64,000 bases of DNA from Rivibacter subsaxonicus. GTDB lineage: Bacteria > Pseudomonadota > Gammaproteobacteria > Burkholderiales > Burkholderiaceae_C. This document shows, in pieces, positions 8,666-16,948 of the stretch. Position numbers and translations under genes: made by a program. Every line of letters starts with the position of its first letter. Within the stretch, counting starts at the first letter, position 1. The stretch covers positions 590,829 to 654,828 of the forward strand of contig NZ_SHKP01000004.1 in assembly GCF_004217215.1 (NCBI RefSeq), given 5' to 3'. Under the pieces are notes generated by a model that saw only the letters and a list, made by a program, of their open reading frames with translations, was not told the DNA's origin and searched no databases.

Positions 8666-10387
8666 ATGGGCGCCGCATCGACCGACCACTACGCGCACCT
8701 GCACCGCAGCTTTCGCTGGCGCGTGCCGGCCAGCTTCAACTGGGCCGAGGCCTGCTGCGGCCGCTGGGCTCGCGACGCGCACAACGCGCTCAGCACCGCG
8801 GTCATCTACGAGCGCGAGGACGGCGGCGTCGGCACGCTGAGCTTCGGTGCGCTGCAGGCGCAGGCCAACCGGCTCTCGCACGCGCTCGAAGGGCTTGGCG
8901 TGCGGCGTGGCGACCGCGTCGCGATCGTGATGCCGCAACGGCCCGAGACCGCGGTCGCCCACATCGCGATCAGCCAGCTCGGCGCGGTGGCGATGCCGCT
9001 GTCGATGCTGTTCGGCCCCGAGGCGCTCGAGTACCGGCTGTGCGACAGCGGCGCCACGGTCGCCATCGTCGACGAGAGCGGCATCGAGGCGCTGCTCGCC
9101 GCCTGCGGCGCCTGTCCGGCGCTCGAGCATGTGATCGCGGTCGGTGCCGCCGCCGGTCGCGGCAGCGTCGACTGGGAGGCCGCGCTGGCGCGCGAGCACG
9201 CGGTCTTCGACGCGCTGAGCACGCGCGCCGACGACCCGGCGGTGCTGATCTACACCAGCGGCACCACCGGCCCGCCCAAGGGCGCGCTGATTCCGCAGCG
9301 GGCGCTGATGGGCAACCTGCCTGGATTCGTCTGCTCGCAGAACTGGTTCCCGCAGGCCGACAGCGTGTTCTGGTCGCCCGCCGACTGGGCCTGGACCGGC
9401 GGCCTGATGGACGCGCTGCTGCCGAGCCTGTACTTCGGCCGCCCGGTGCTGGCCGCCGAGGGTCGCTTCGGGCCCGAGAAGGCCTTTGCGCTGATGGCGC
9501 GCCATCGGGTCACCCACAGCTTCCTGTTCCCGACCGCGCTGAAGGCGATGATGAAGGCGGTGCCGCGGCCCTCGCTGCGCTTCGACCTGCACCTGCGCGG
9601 CGTGATGAGCGCCGGCGAGGCGGTCGGCGACGCGGTCTTCGCCTATGGCCGCGAGCAGCTCGGCCTGGCGATCAACGAGATGTTCGGCCAGACCGAGATC
9701 AACTACATCGTCGGCAACTGCGGGCGCTGGGTCGACATCAACGGCGGAGGCCACAGCGGCTGGCCGGCGCAACCGGGCAGCATGGGTCGCGCCTATCCCG
9801 GCCACCGCATTGCGGTGGTCGACGACGAGGGCCGCGAGCTGCCACCCGGCAGCGCCGGCGACGTCGCGCTGCACCGGCGCGACGTGCATGGCGACCTCGA
9901 CCCGATCTTCTTCCTCGGCTACTGGAAGCGCGAGGACGCAACGCGCGCCAAGTTCACCGGCGACCCCGCCAACTCCTGGTGCCGCACCGGCGACACCGCG
10001 GTCATGGACGAGCGCGGCTACCTCTGGTACCAGGGCCGCAGCGACGACGTGTTCAAGGCCGCCGGTTACCGCATCGGGCCGAGCGAGATCGAGAACTGCC
10101 TGGTCAAGCATGCCGCGGTGGCCAACGCGGCGGTGGTGCCCAAGCCCGACCGCGAGCGCGGCGCGGTGGTCAAGGCCTACGTGGTGCTGGCACCCGGCCA
10201 CGCCGCCAGCGCGCAGCTCGTCGACGAGCTGCAGCGCCATGTGCGCGGCCGCCTTGCGCCCTACGAGTACCCCAAGGAGATCGAGTTCATCGACGCGCTG
10301 CCGATGACCACCACCGGCAAGGTGCAGCGGCGGGTGCTGCGGCTGCAGGAGGAGGAGCGGGCGCGAGGGGCCGGCGCGGCGGGTTGA
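8666..10387 (+). CDS. AMP-binding acyl-CoA synthetase (ANL family)
   Basis: Activates a carboxylic acid to its acyl-CoA through an acyl-AMP intermediate. The 573-residue product carries the ANL motifs in order: the P-loop YTSGTTGPPKG at about 196-206, the FGQTEINY adenine-binding motif, the GRSDDVFKAAGYRIGPSEIE hinge and the C-terminal catalytic Lys in TTTGKVQRR. Similarity is to the acetate/medium-chain branch rather than long-chain synthetases; the substrate is not fixed. A GAGGAGAC ribosome site precedes the ATG. It converges on an outer-membrane protein gene and is divergent from the dioxygenase gene. Confidence 0.9.
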   Translation: MGAASTDHYAHLHRSFRWRVPASFNWAEACCGRWARDAHNALSTAVIYEREDGGVGTLSFGALQAQANRLSHALEGLGVRRGDRVAIVMPQRPETAVAHIAISQLGAVAMPLSMLFGPEALEYRLCDSGATVAIVDESGIEALLAACGACPALEHVIAVGAAAGRGSVDWEAALAREHAVFDALSTRADDPAVLIYTSGTTGPPKGALIPQRALMGNLPGFVCSQNWFPQADSVFWSPADWAWTGGLMDALLPSLYFGRPVLAAEGRFGPEKAFALMARHRVTHSFLFPTALKAMMKAVPRPSLRFDLHLRGVMSAGEAVGDAVFAYGREQLGLAINEMFGQTEINYIVGNCGRWVDINGGGHSGWPAQPGSMGRAYPGHRIAVVDDEGRELPPGSAGDVALHRRDVHGDLDPIFFLGYWKREDATRAKFTGDPANSWCRTGDTAVMDERGYLWYQGRSDDVFKAAGYRIGPSEIENCLVKHAAVANAAVVPKPDRERGAVVKAYVVLAPGHAASAQLVDELQRHVRGRLAPYEYPKEIEFIDALPMTTTGKVQRRVLRLQEEERARGAGAAG

Positions 10388-10405
10388 GCCGCGCCGGCGA
10401 CTCCG

Positions 10406-11236
10406 TCAGAAGGCCGCTTCGAGGAAGACGAACGGCCCGTTGAACTTGTACTTGAGCTGGCCGTTCCAGTCCGACTTCGTCACGTCGAGCCGGTAGTCGA
10501 CGTAGCGATAGCCCAAGCCTGCGCCGAAGTGCTGGCTGAAGCGCCAGTCGAGCGTGGCTTCGAAATTGAGCAACTTGCCGTCGTAGTCCTGGTACTTGAG
10601 GCTCAGGTAGTCGGCGCGGGCGCGGACGCCGAAGGCCGGCGAGAAGGCGTAGCTGCCGTAGAGGCCGAGCGTCGGCAATGGCGCGAGCGCATCCTTGGCT
10701 TCGCGATCGAAGGCAATGCCGACGTTGCTGGTACCTTCGAGCGAGACCATGAAGTCGGTGATGTGCAGGCCAAGCGAGACCCCGAGCTCGGCGTCCTGCG
10801 ACTTCAGGAACGAGTAGCCGGCGGTGAGGCGGTAGATTGACGAATCGAACTCGCTGTGCAGCTGGGCCGCGATGTCGAAGACCGTGTCGTCCCAGACGAT
10901 CTGGCGCCCGAGCGTCTTGGTGGCGCTGCGCTCGAGCGAGTAGTACTCGAATTCGAGGCGCCAGTTGTCGAAGAAGCGCATGCCCAGCAGCACTGCAGGC
11001 AGGGCCTTGCGGTCGGACAGCCCGAGATCGCTCTCGAAGCTGAACTCGGTGCCGGGCTGGCCCGTGGCCAGCACGTCGGCGCGGGCGGTCGATTCGATGC
11101 TCGGCCAGTAGCCCTGCAGCTGCGCCCAGTAGCGGTCGGTCGGTCGTTCGGCCCAGGCGCAGGTCCCGGACAGCAGCAATGCAGCCGCGACCGCATGGAC
11201 CTTGAACAGGGAGTGGCGCATCTGCTTCGTGCTCAT
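10406..11236 (-). CDS. Outer-membrane beta-barrel protein, OmpA/OmpW-like size
   Basis: A 276-residue exported protein predicted to form an outer-membrane beta-barrel. After a signal peptide (LFKVHAVAAALLLSGTCAWA) the sequence is built of alternating aromatic strands (RLEFEYYSLERS, LGLYGSYAFSP, LDWRFSQHFGAGLGYRYVDY) and ends in FVFLEAAF, with the terminal Phe used by the BAM machinery. I place the start at the ATG at 11236 (MSTKQMRHSLF); an ATG at 11221 is also possible, while the frame upstream to 11341 lacks signal-peptide character. Function unknown; no partner genes nearby. Confidence 0.72.
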   Translation of the reverse strand: MSTKQMRHSLFKVHAVAAALLLSGTCAWAERPTDRYWAQLQGYWPSIESTARADVLATGQPGTEFSFESDLGLSDRKALPAVLLGMRFFDNWRLEFEYYSLERSATKTLGRQIVWDDTVFDIAAQLHSEFDSSIYRLTAGYSFLKSQDAELGVSLGLHITDFMVSLEGTSNVGIAFDREAKDALAPLPTLGLYGSYAFSPAFGVRARADYLSLKYQDYDGKLLNFEATLDWRFSQHFGAGLGYRYVDYRLDVTKSDWNGQLKYKFNGPFVFLEAAF

Positions 11237-11365
11237 GGTGGCCGATCGAGTGGAGCTGGCGACGCTCAAAGCTTCCCGTGGCGGCCAGTCGAAGTCAATC
11301 GGGACTGCACGTCGCCGAGTGCGCATGCAACGCTCGTCCACCCATCACGATGGCTGGCTGGCTGG

Positions 11366-11959
11366 CTAGCGCGCGCACCTGCCGGCCAGTTCGGCGGCGG
11401 CCCAGAACGGCAGGCTGAGCAGGCCCATGCCGCCGCCGACGTACTCGCCCTTGGCGCAGTCGCCGTGGGCGGCCTTGTCGACGCCCTCGCGCAGCGTCGC
11501 GTTGGCATCGCGCGGTGCATTGCCGAGCGCGTCGTCGCTGCGCTGCGCCAGGCCAGGGTTGCGCGCCGACTCCCGGATCGCGCGCCGGGTCGCCGCGCCG
11601 TCGAGCAGCGGCGGTTCGGAGGATGGTTCGTCGGCGGCGATCGCACGCGGGGCTTCGGCCGGCGCCGCCCGCGGTGCCTCGGTCGGCGGCGCGATGGCGG
11701 TCGTCGCTGTCGTCTGCGACCGAGGGGCCGGCGGGCGCGAGCGCTCGATCGCTGGCCTTTCCTGGGGCGATGCCGGTATCGCCGACGCGGTCGGCCTCGG
11801 TGCCATCAGGCTCAGGCGCACCGCGCGCGCCGCACCACCCGGCGCCGGCGGCGCGACCAGTCGCCACAGCAGCATCAGCGCGGCGGCATGCAGCAGCAGC
11901 ACCGTCGGCGCGACCCAGCGCGCGCGGCCAGGGCCGAGGCCCGGCGGCGGGCTTCTCAT
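11366..11959 (-). CDS. Hypothetical proline-rich membrane-anchored protein
   Basis: A 197-residue protein I do not recognise. One membrane segment near the N-terminus (WVAPTVLLLHAAALMLLWRLV) is followed by a long Ala/Pro-rich linker, then a short C-terminal domain with two cysteines (HGDCAKGEYVGGGMGLLSLPF ... GRCAR) that probably lies in the periplasm. This layout resembles TonB-like or envelope-tethered proteins, but no TonB signature is present. Its ATG overlaps the stop codon of the enoyl-CoA hydratase gene (ATGA), so translation of the two is likely coupled. Confidence 0.65.
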   Translation of the reverse strand: MRSPPPGLGPGRARWVAPTVLLLHAAALMLLWRLVAPPAPGGAARAVRLSLMAPRPTASAIPASPQERPAIERSRPPAPRSQTTATTAIAPPTEAPRAAPAEAPRAIAADEPSSEPPLLDGAATRRAIRESARNPGLAQRSDDALGNAPRDANATLREGVDKAAHGDCAKGEYVGGGMGLLSLPFWAAAELAGRCAR

Positions 11960-12795
11960 GCGTCGTCGTCGGCCCGCAATGGCTCGAAGCTCGGCACCTG
12001 CTTGCGCTGCCAGCCCTCGATCGCGCGCGCCATCTCCGGCGGATCGAAGACCGCGCTCTGCAGCCAGCTCATGTGGGTCAGCGACTCGGCCACGCCGTGG
12101 TCGCGCGCATGGTTCAGCGAGAGCTTGCTGGCGGCCAGCGCCAGCGGCGATCGCGTGGCGATGGTGGTGGCGAGCTTCAGCGCATGCGCCTGCAGCGCGT
12201 CGAAGTCGGGCAGCACCGCGTTGACCAGGCCGCAGCCCAGCGCACGCTGGGCGTCGAGCCGGTCGCCGGTGTAGGCCAGCTCGCGCGCCAGGCCCTCGGG
12301 GATCAGCTTGCCAAGCCGTTGCAGCACGCCGAGGTCGGCCGCCATGCCGATGTGGATCTCCTGCACCGCGAAGAAGGCATCGGCGCTGGCGACGCGGATG
12401 TCGCAGGCCGCGGCCAGGTCGAGCGCGCCGCCGACGCAGGCGCCGTGTACCGCGCAGATCACCGGAAAGCGCGCCTGGTCGAGCACGTCGAAGCAGCGCA
12501 TCAGTTCGCGCAGCGAGCGCTGAAAGTGCAGGCGCTCGCGCGGCGTGGCGCAGATAGAGATGCCCTCGCCACCGAAGACGTCGAGCGCCATGCCGGCGCT
12601 GAAGTGCTTGCCGCTGGAAGCGACGACGAGCACGCGCGTGCCGCCGGCGGCGTCGAGCGCGAGTACCGCGTCGCGCAAGGCCGTGAAGAAGGCCGGCGCC
12701 ATCGTGTTCATGCGCTCGGGACGATTGAGCCGGAGCTGCGCGATGCCGCTGACGGTGTCGAGCTCGAGCGTGAAGAAGTCGTTGCTGCGGTTCAT
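11956..12795 (-). CDS. Enoyl-CoA hydratase/isomerase family protein
   Basis: A 279-residue crotonase-fold enzyme acting on acyl-CoA, either as hydratase or isomerase. The oxyanion-hole segments are visible: SGKHFSAGMALDVF and VHGACVGGALDLAAACDIRVAS. One catalytic region reads FFAVQEIHIGMAADLGVLQRL, with Glu and Asp where mitochondrial delta(3,5)-delta(2,4)-dienoyl-CoA isomerases carry acids, so a dienoyl-CoA isomerase role is a fair guess. The ATG at 12795 follows a GGAGG ribosome site; the longer frame to 12852 is less likely. The Cys-tRNA deacylase gene is divergent 46 bases away. Confidence 0.88.
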   Translation of the reverse strand: MNRSNDFFTLELDTVSGIAQLRLNRPERMNTMAPAFFTALRDAVLALDAAGGTRVLVVASSGKHFSAGMALDVFGGEGISICATPRERLHFQRSLRELMRCFDVLDQARFPVICAVHGACVGGALDLAAACDIRVASADAFFAVQEIHIGMAADLGVLQRLGKLIPEGLARELAYTGDRLDAQRALGCGLVNAVLPDFDALQAHALKLATTIATRSPLALAASKLSLNHARDHGVAESLTHMSWLQSAVFDPPEMARAIEGWQRKQVPSFEPLRADDDA

Positions 12796-12841
12796 GGCGA
12801 TGGCCTCCTGTGGCCCAGTGTATTTGGCACACTGAGTGCCC

Positions 12842-13336
12842 ATGGCACGCAAGGAAACCCATGTCAGCGAGACCCCGGCAACCGCGATGCTGCGGCGCGC
12901 CGGCGTGGTCTTCAGCGAGCATCCCTACGACTACGTGGATCGCGGCGGCACCGAGGAGTCGGCACGCCAGCTCGGCGTGCCCGAGCACGCGGTGATCAAG
13001 ACGCTGGTGATGCAGGACGAGTCGGCGCGCCCGCTGATCGTGCTGATGCACGGCGACGCCCAAGTCAGCACCAAGAACCTGGCGCGCGAGATCGGCCGCA
13101 AGAAGGTCGAACCCTGCGCGCCCGAGGTGGCGCAGCGCCACAGCGGCTACCAGGTCGGCGGCACCTCGCCCTTCGGCCTGCGCAAGCCCATGCCGGTCTT
13201 CGTCGAGGCCGGCGTGCTGGCGCTCGACAAGATCTACATCAACGGTGGCCGGCGCGGCTACCTCGTGGGTATCGAGCCGGCGGTGCTCGTGGCGTTGCTG
13301 CAGGCACAGCCGGTGCATTGCGCGCTTGCGGACTAG
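12842..13336 (+). CDS. ybaK: Cys-tRNA(Pro)/Cys-tRNA deacylase
   Basis: Hydrolyses Cys-tRNA(Pro) that prolyl-tRNA synthetase makes by mistake, so keeping translation accurate. The 164-residue protein is of the YbaK type: VIKTLVMQDE with the conserved Lys, GDAQVSTKNLAREIGRKKVEPC, and the GYQVGGTSPFGLRKPMPV substrate loop with its GG-SPF signature. I use the ATG at 12842; a GTG two codons upstream is the alternative. plsY follows 26 bases downstream on the same strand. Confidence 0.92.
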   Translation: MARKETHVSETPATAMLRRAGVVFSEHPYDYVDRGGTEESARQLGVPEHAVIKTLVMQDESARPLIVLMHGDAQVSTKNLAREIGRKKVEPCAPEVAQRHSGYQVGGTSPFGLRKPMPVFVEAGVLALDKIYINGGRRGYLVGIEPAVLVALLQAQPVHCALAD

Positions 13337-13362
13337 GTCATCGGCAGCTGCACAATCCCGGC

Positions 13363-14028
13363 ATGCCAATCCTCGCGCCCCTGCTGGCCACCCTGGTGGC
13401 CTACCTGATCGGTTCGCTGTCCTTTGCCGTCATCGTCAGCCGCGGTTTCGGCCTGGCCGACCCGCGCAGCTACGGCTCCGGCAATCCGGGCGCCACCAAC
13501 GTGCTGCGCTCGGGCAACAAGGCGGCGGCGCTGCTGACCCTGGCCTTCGACGCGCTCAAGGGCTACCTGCCGGTGATGGCGGTGCTGCTGTGGGGTGAGC
13601 GCTTCGGCCTCGGCGAGGGCACCGCGGCACTGGTCGGTCTGGCCGCCTTCGTCGGCCATCTGTGGCCGGTGTTCTTTCGCTTCCAGGGCGGCAAGGGCGT
13701 GGCCACCGCGGCCGGCGTGATCTTCGGCCTGAACCCGTGGCTCGGCCTGGCGACGCTGGCCAGCTTCGTGATCATCGTCTTCTTCTTCCGCTATGTGTCG
13801 CTGGCATCGATCGTGGCGGCCGCGTTTGCACCTTTCTACGAGTTGCTGATCTGGGGCCCCAGCGCCGCCGGTTTCGCGATCGGCGCGATGGGCCTGCTGC
13901 TGATCTGGCGCCACGGCGCCAACATCCGCAAGCTCATGAACGGCACCGAGAGCAAGCTCGGGCAGAAGGCGGCAGCCGGCACGGGCGACGGGCACCACAA
14001 GGCGCCGGGCAAGCCGCACCACCGTTGA
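13363..14028 (+). CDS. plsY: Glycerol-3-phosphate acyltransferase PlsY
   Basis: Integral membrane enzyme that transfers the acyl group from acyl-phosphate to glycerol 3-phosphate, the first committed step of phospholipid synthesis. The 221-residue product has about five membrane segments and the three PlsY motifs: GSGNPGATNVLRSGNK, GHLWPVFFRFQGGKGVATAAG and a third near the C-terminal end of the core. The C-terminus is extended by a His/Lys-rich tail (GDGHHKAPGKPHHR). ATG at 13363. Transcribed with ybaK upstream and the RidA gene downstream. Confidence 0.93.
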   Translation: MPILAPLLATLVAYLIGSLSFAVIVSRGFGLADPRSYGSGNPGATNVLRSGNKAAALLTLAFDALKGYLPVMAVLLWGERFGLGEGTAALVGLAAFVGHLWPVFFRFQGGKGVATAAGVIFGLNPWLGLATLASFVIIVFFFRYVSLASIVAAAFAPFYELLIWGPSAAGFAIGAMGLLLIWRHGANIRKLMNGTESKLGQKAAAGTGDGHHKAPGKPHHR

Positions 14029-14054
14029 TGATCGAACCCAGGAACAAGGACACC

Positions 14055-14411
14055 ATGAGCCAACAACCGATCCAGCGCTTCGACGTCGGCGCGCGCCTTT
14101 CCGAGATGTCGGTCTACAACGGCGTGGCCTACCTTGCCGGCCAGGTGCCTGCCGACGCCTCGCTCGACATGCGCGACCAGACCCGCCAGGTGCTGGCCGC
14201 GATCGACGCGCTGCTGGCCCGTGCAGGCACCGACAAGAGCCGCCTGCTGATGGTGCAGATCTTCATCACCGATGTCGCCGACTTCCCGGCGCTCAACGAG
14301 GTCTGGGACGCCTGGGTCGTGCCCGGCCACACGCCGCCGCGGGCGACGGTGGAAGCGCAACTGGCGCGACCGGGCTGGAAGATCGAGATCGTGGCGACCG
14401 CCGCCGTCTGA
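14055..14411 (+). CDS. RidA family protein (enamine/imine deaminase type)
   Basis: A 118-residue RidA/YjgF-like protein. Members hydrolyse reactive enamines such as 2-aminoacrylate, or act in related catabolic roles. The family core is visible as NGVAYLAGQVPADASLDMRDQTRQVLAAIDALLARAG, the metabolite-binding region VQIFITDVADFPALNEVWDAW, and GHTPPRATVEAQLARPGWKIEI with the Arg that binds the substrate carboxylate. The ATG at 14055 has a GGAACAAGGA ribosome region. It sits between plsY and a membrane glutaredoxin gene with short gaps, so one transcript is likely. Confidence 0.9.
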   Translation: MSQQPIQRFDVGARLSEMSVYNGVAYLAGQVPADASLDMRDQTRQVLAAIDALLARAGTDKSRLLMVQIFITDVADFPALNEVWDAWVVPGHTPPRATVEAQLARPGWKIEIVATAAV

Positions 14412-14417
14412 TCCCGC

Positions 14418-14831
14418 ATGAACGCGCCGGTGCCACCGACGCGGCGCAGGTCGCTACTGTCGCTGGGGCTGGTGATTGCGCTGGCCGTCGGCGCCACCGC
14501 GCTGTGGCAGCGCCATCGCAACGCCACGCTCGGTGCCGAGATCGCCGGCCTCGCACGGCCGGGTGACCTGGCGCTGTACTCCGCCACCTGGTGCGGCTGG
14601 TGCACGCGCGCCAAGCGCATGCTCGACGCCGGCGGCGTGCACTACACGGTCTGCGAGATCGACCTCGACGCCGACTGCAAGGCGCGCTTCGACGCCATTG
14701 CGCACAAGCTGGGCCGCAGCGCGACGCCGATCGTTGTCGTGCGGGGCGAGCCGCAGTTGGGATTCGATGCCGCGCGCGTGCTCGATCGCCTGCGCGGGAC
14801 CGAAGGCGGAGCAGGCGACAAGCACAGCTGA
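14418..14831 (+). CDS. Membrane-anchored glutaredoxin-like protein
   Basis: A 137-residue protein with an N-terminal membrane segment (LLSLGLVIALAVGATALW) and a periplasm-facing or cytosol-facing glutaredoxin domain. The redox motif CGWC at about residues 58-61 sits in LYSATWCGWCTRAKRML, followed by the cis-Pro loop in SATPIVVV. It differs from cytosolic glutaredoxins by the tether; the extra Cys residues (VCEIDLDADCKARF) resemble DUF4124-type glutaredoxins of Burkholderiales. It begins 6 bases after the RidA stop. The electron partner is unknown. Confidence 0.8.
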   Translation: MNAPVPPTRRRSLLSLGLVIALAVGATALWQRHRNATLGAEIAGLARPGDLALYSATWCGWCTRAKRMLDAGGVHYTVCEIDLDADCKARFDAIAHKLGRSATPIVVVRGEPQLGFDAARVLDRLRGTEGGAGDKHS

Positions 14832-14931
14832 TCGTTGTCACGCGCCGCGCCGCATACATCCGCGGACGGAAGCGCCATTTGCCGTTGCTGCCTAGATTGG
14901 GTCATCGATGTCCCAATCTCAGGAGCACAGC

Positions 14932-15240
14932 ATGGACTCTCCAGATGCCAGAGCGCAGGGCGACACACGTCGCCGGACTTCATCGACTCGTGACTGGTGG
15001 CTGTGGGCCGCGTTGCCCGCGATTGCCGCGCTGGCCGGCCTGTGGTGGCTGGCGACGCCGGCGCCCGCTCCGTTGCTGAACCTGCAGACGAGCGAGCTGT
15101 CGCAGGCCGCGCTGCTGCGCGCGCAACCCGGGCCGACCGGCCCGCCGGCCGGCCGCGCGCCGGCCGTCACGGACGTGACCGGCCATGACGAAGAAGCGGC
15201 CAGCACCGTGGCCGCGTCGGTGGCGGCCTACGATCGCTGA
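14932..15240 (+). CDS. Hypothetical small membrane protein
   Basis: A 102-residue protein with one central membrane segment (WWLWAALPAIAALAGLWWLA) between a charged N-terminus and a Pro/Ala-rich C-terminal tail. No family recognised. The ATG at 14932 is preceded by AGGAG at a good distance; an in-frame ATG at 14908 has no such site. It stands alone between the glutaredoxin gene and the convergent YciO-like gene. Confidence 0.5.
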   Translation: MDSPDARAQGDTRRRTSSTRDWWLWAALPAIAALAGLWWLATPAPAPLLNLQTSELSQAALLRAQPGPTGPPAGRAPAVTDVTGHDEEAASTVAASVAAYDR

Positions 15241-15291
15241 GACCCGCGTCGATCGCGCGTCGGCTCCTGGCTGCGTTCTCGCCGCCCAGGC

Positions 15292-15930
15292 TCAGGCCGG
15301 CAGCGCCAACCCCACCGCCGCCGGGTCACCGCGACCCAGGCGCACCAGCACCGGCGCCTCGCCGTCGCTGAGATCGATCACGGTGGTCGGCTGCATCGGG
15401 CAGGCACCGGCGTCGACGACCGCGCGCAATTGCTTGCCGAAGCGCTCGACGATCTCGGCACAGTCGTTGAGCGGTTCGCTCGCGCCGGGCGGGATCAGCG
15501 TGGTCGCCAGCAACGGCGCGCCAAAGACCTCGAGCAGCGCCTGCGTCACCTTGTGATCCGGCACGCGCAGGCCGATCGTGCGGCGCGAGGGATGGCTCAC
15601 GCGGCGCGGCACTTCCTTGGTCGCCTCGAGGATGAAGGTGAAGGGCCCGGGCGTGGCCAGCTTCAGCAGCCGGTACTGGCGGTTGTCGACGCGCGCGTAG
15701 CTGGCCAGTTCGCTCAGGTCGCGGCACAGCAGCGTCAGGTGGTGCTTGTCGTCGACATCGCGGAGGCGGCGCAGCGCCTCGGCCGCCGCCTTGTCGTCGA
15801 GCCGGCAGACCAGCGCATAGCTCGAGTCGGTCGGGATCGCGGCGACGCCGCCGGCCTGCAGGATGTTCGCGGCCTGCTTGAGGAAGCGCGGTTGCGGGTT
15901 GTCGGGATGGATCTCGAAATGGATGGTCAT
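15292..15930 (-). CDS. YciO/Sua5/YrdC-family protein
   Basis: A 212-residue protein of the YrdC fold, closest in layout to E. coli YciO rather than to the tRNA-modifying TsaC itself. The nucleotide- and threonine-binding region is visible: AIPTDSSYALVCRLDD, KHHLTLLCRDLSEL, TPGPFTFILEATKEVPRR and RTIGLRVPDH. YciO proteins bind RNA and show weak threonylcarbamoyl-AMP activity; the in-vivo role is open. ATG at 15930 (MTIHFEIHPDNPQ), which is the usual start of this group. It ends the strand run that begins at the PHP gene, following the transporter gene whose stop it overlaps by a few bases in position. Confidence 0.88.
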   Translation of the reverse strand: MTIHFEIHPDNPQPRFLKQAANILQAGGVAAIPTDSSYALVCRLDDKAAAEALRRLRDVDDKHHLTLLCRDLSELASYARVDNRQYRLLKLATPGPFTFILEATKEVPRRVSHPSRRTIGLRVPDHKVTQALLEVFGAPLLATTLIPPGASEPLNDCAEIVERFGKQLRAVVDAGACPMQPTTVIDLSDGEAPVLVRLGRGDPAAVGLALPA

Positions 15931-15934
15931 CCCG

Positions 15935-16948
15935 TCATTCTTCCGCAACGCTGTTGGCGTTGAGACTGCGGGCAGCTACCGATGCCTCGCGAAAACTCAG
16001 CGCCACCGCCGCCGCCCCGCAGGCCGCCACCACGCCCATGCCGACGAAGGCCCAGAAGTCCGGCACATGGCCGAAGGCCAGCCAGCCGGTGAAGCTGGCG
16101 AAGCCGATCTGGGCGTAGGTGAAGGGCATCAGCAAGGCCATCGGCGCCCGTGCCACGGCGAGGATGAAGAACAGGTGGCCCGCGGTGCCCATCACGCCGG
16201 CCAGCAGCACGATCGCCCAGCCGCGCGTGTCGAGCGCGGCCAGCGGCGCAAGCAGCGGCGTGCTGCCGAACAGCCCGACCAGCAGCATCACCAGGGAGGC
16301 GATCAGGGCGCCGATCGCGCCGGTGTAGAAGTGCGTGGTCAGCGGATGTTCGAGGCCCGACATGCGCCGCGTCAGCAACTGGTAGCAGGCATAGACCGAG
16401 GCCATCGCCAGCGGCAGTAGCGCGACCCAGCCGAACAGGCCCGAGCCGGGCCGCACCACGATCAGCGCGCCGCAGAAGCCGCCGCCGATCAGCAGCAGGC
16501 GCAGGCGCGAGACCTTCTCGTGCAGGAAGACGGCGGCCAGCACCGTCGTCAGCACCGGCGTCAGCATGCCGACCGCGGTGAACTCGGCCACCGGCATGAA
16601 CTGGATGCCGAAGAACAGCAGGGCGCTGGTCACCAGCAGCAGCGCGCCGCGCAGCAACTGGAAGCGCGGATGACGGGTGCGGAACAGGTTGCCGCGGCCG
16701 CTGAGCCAATGCACGCTGAGCCAGAGCGCCATCGCCAGGCCCTGGAAGCTGTAGCGAACCCACAGCACCACCAGCACCGGCAGCGACAGGCTCAGGAACT
16801 TGGCGCTGGTGTCGAGCGTGGCGAAGCACATGCCCATCAGCAGGATGAGCAGCACGCCGAGCAGCGGATGCTGCTGCGTGCTCGCCCTCGGGTCCGCCGC
16901 CGCGGCCGCGGCCACGGAAGCAGGACCTGGCGTCGACGAAACGCTCAC
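15935..16948 (-). CDS. DMT superfamily (EamA-type) transporter
   Basis: A 337-residue inner-membrane protein with about ten hydrophobic segments in two EamA repeats, the drug/metabolite transporter family. The first repeat has the usual GMCFATLDTSAKFLS start and an acidic loop; the second starts near GWAIVLLAGVMGTAGH. Members export amino acids, nucleosides or similar solutes; the substrate cannot be named. I take the GTG at 16948, which overlaps the TGA of the upstream PHP gene (GTGA), giving coupled translation. The ATG at 17005 would add an uncharacteristic charged stretch inside that gene. Confidence 0.8.
   Translation of the reverse strand: MSVSSTPGPASVAAAAAADPRASTQQHPLLGVLLILLMGMCFATLDTSAKFLSLSLPVLVVLWVRYSFQGLAMALWLSVHWLSGRGNLFRTRHPRFQLLRGALLLVTSALLFFGIQFMPVAEFTAVGMLTPVLTTVLAAVFLHEKVSRLRLLLIGGGFCGALIVVRPGSGLFGWVALLPLAMASVYACYQLLTRRMSGLEHPLTTHFYTGAIGALIASLVMLLVGLFGSTPLLAPLAALDTRGWAIVLLAGVMGTAGHLFFILAVARAPMALLMPFTYAQIGFASFTGWLAFGHVPDFWAFVGMGVVAACGAAAVALSFREASVAARSLNANSVAEE

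Noticed and set aside
11350-11372. GGCTGGCTGGCTGGCT microrepeat
   Set aside because: Only four units in a short intergenic stretch; no sign of phase variation control.
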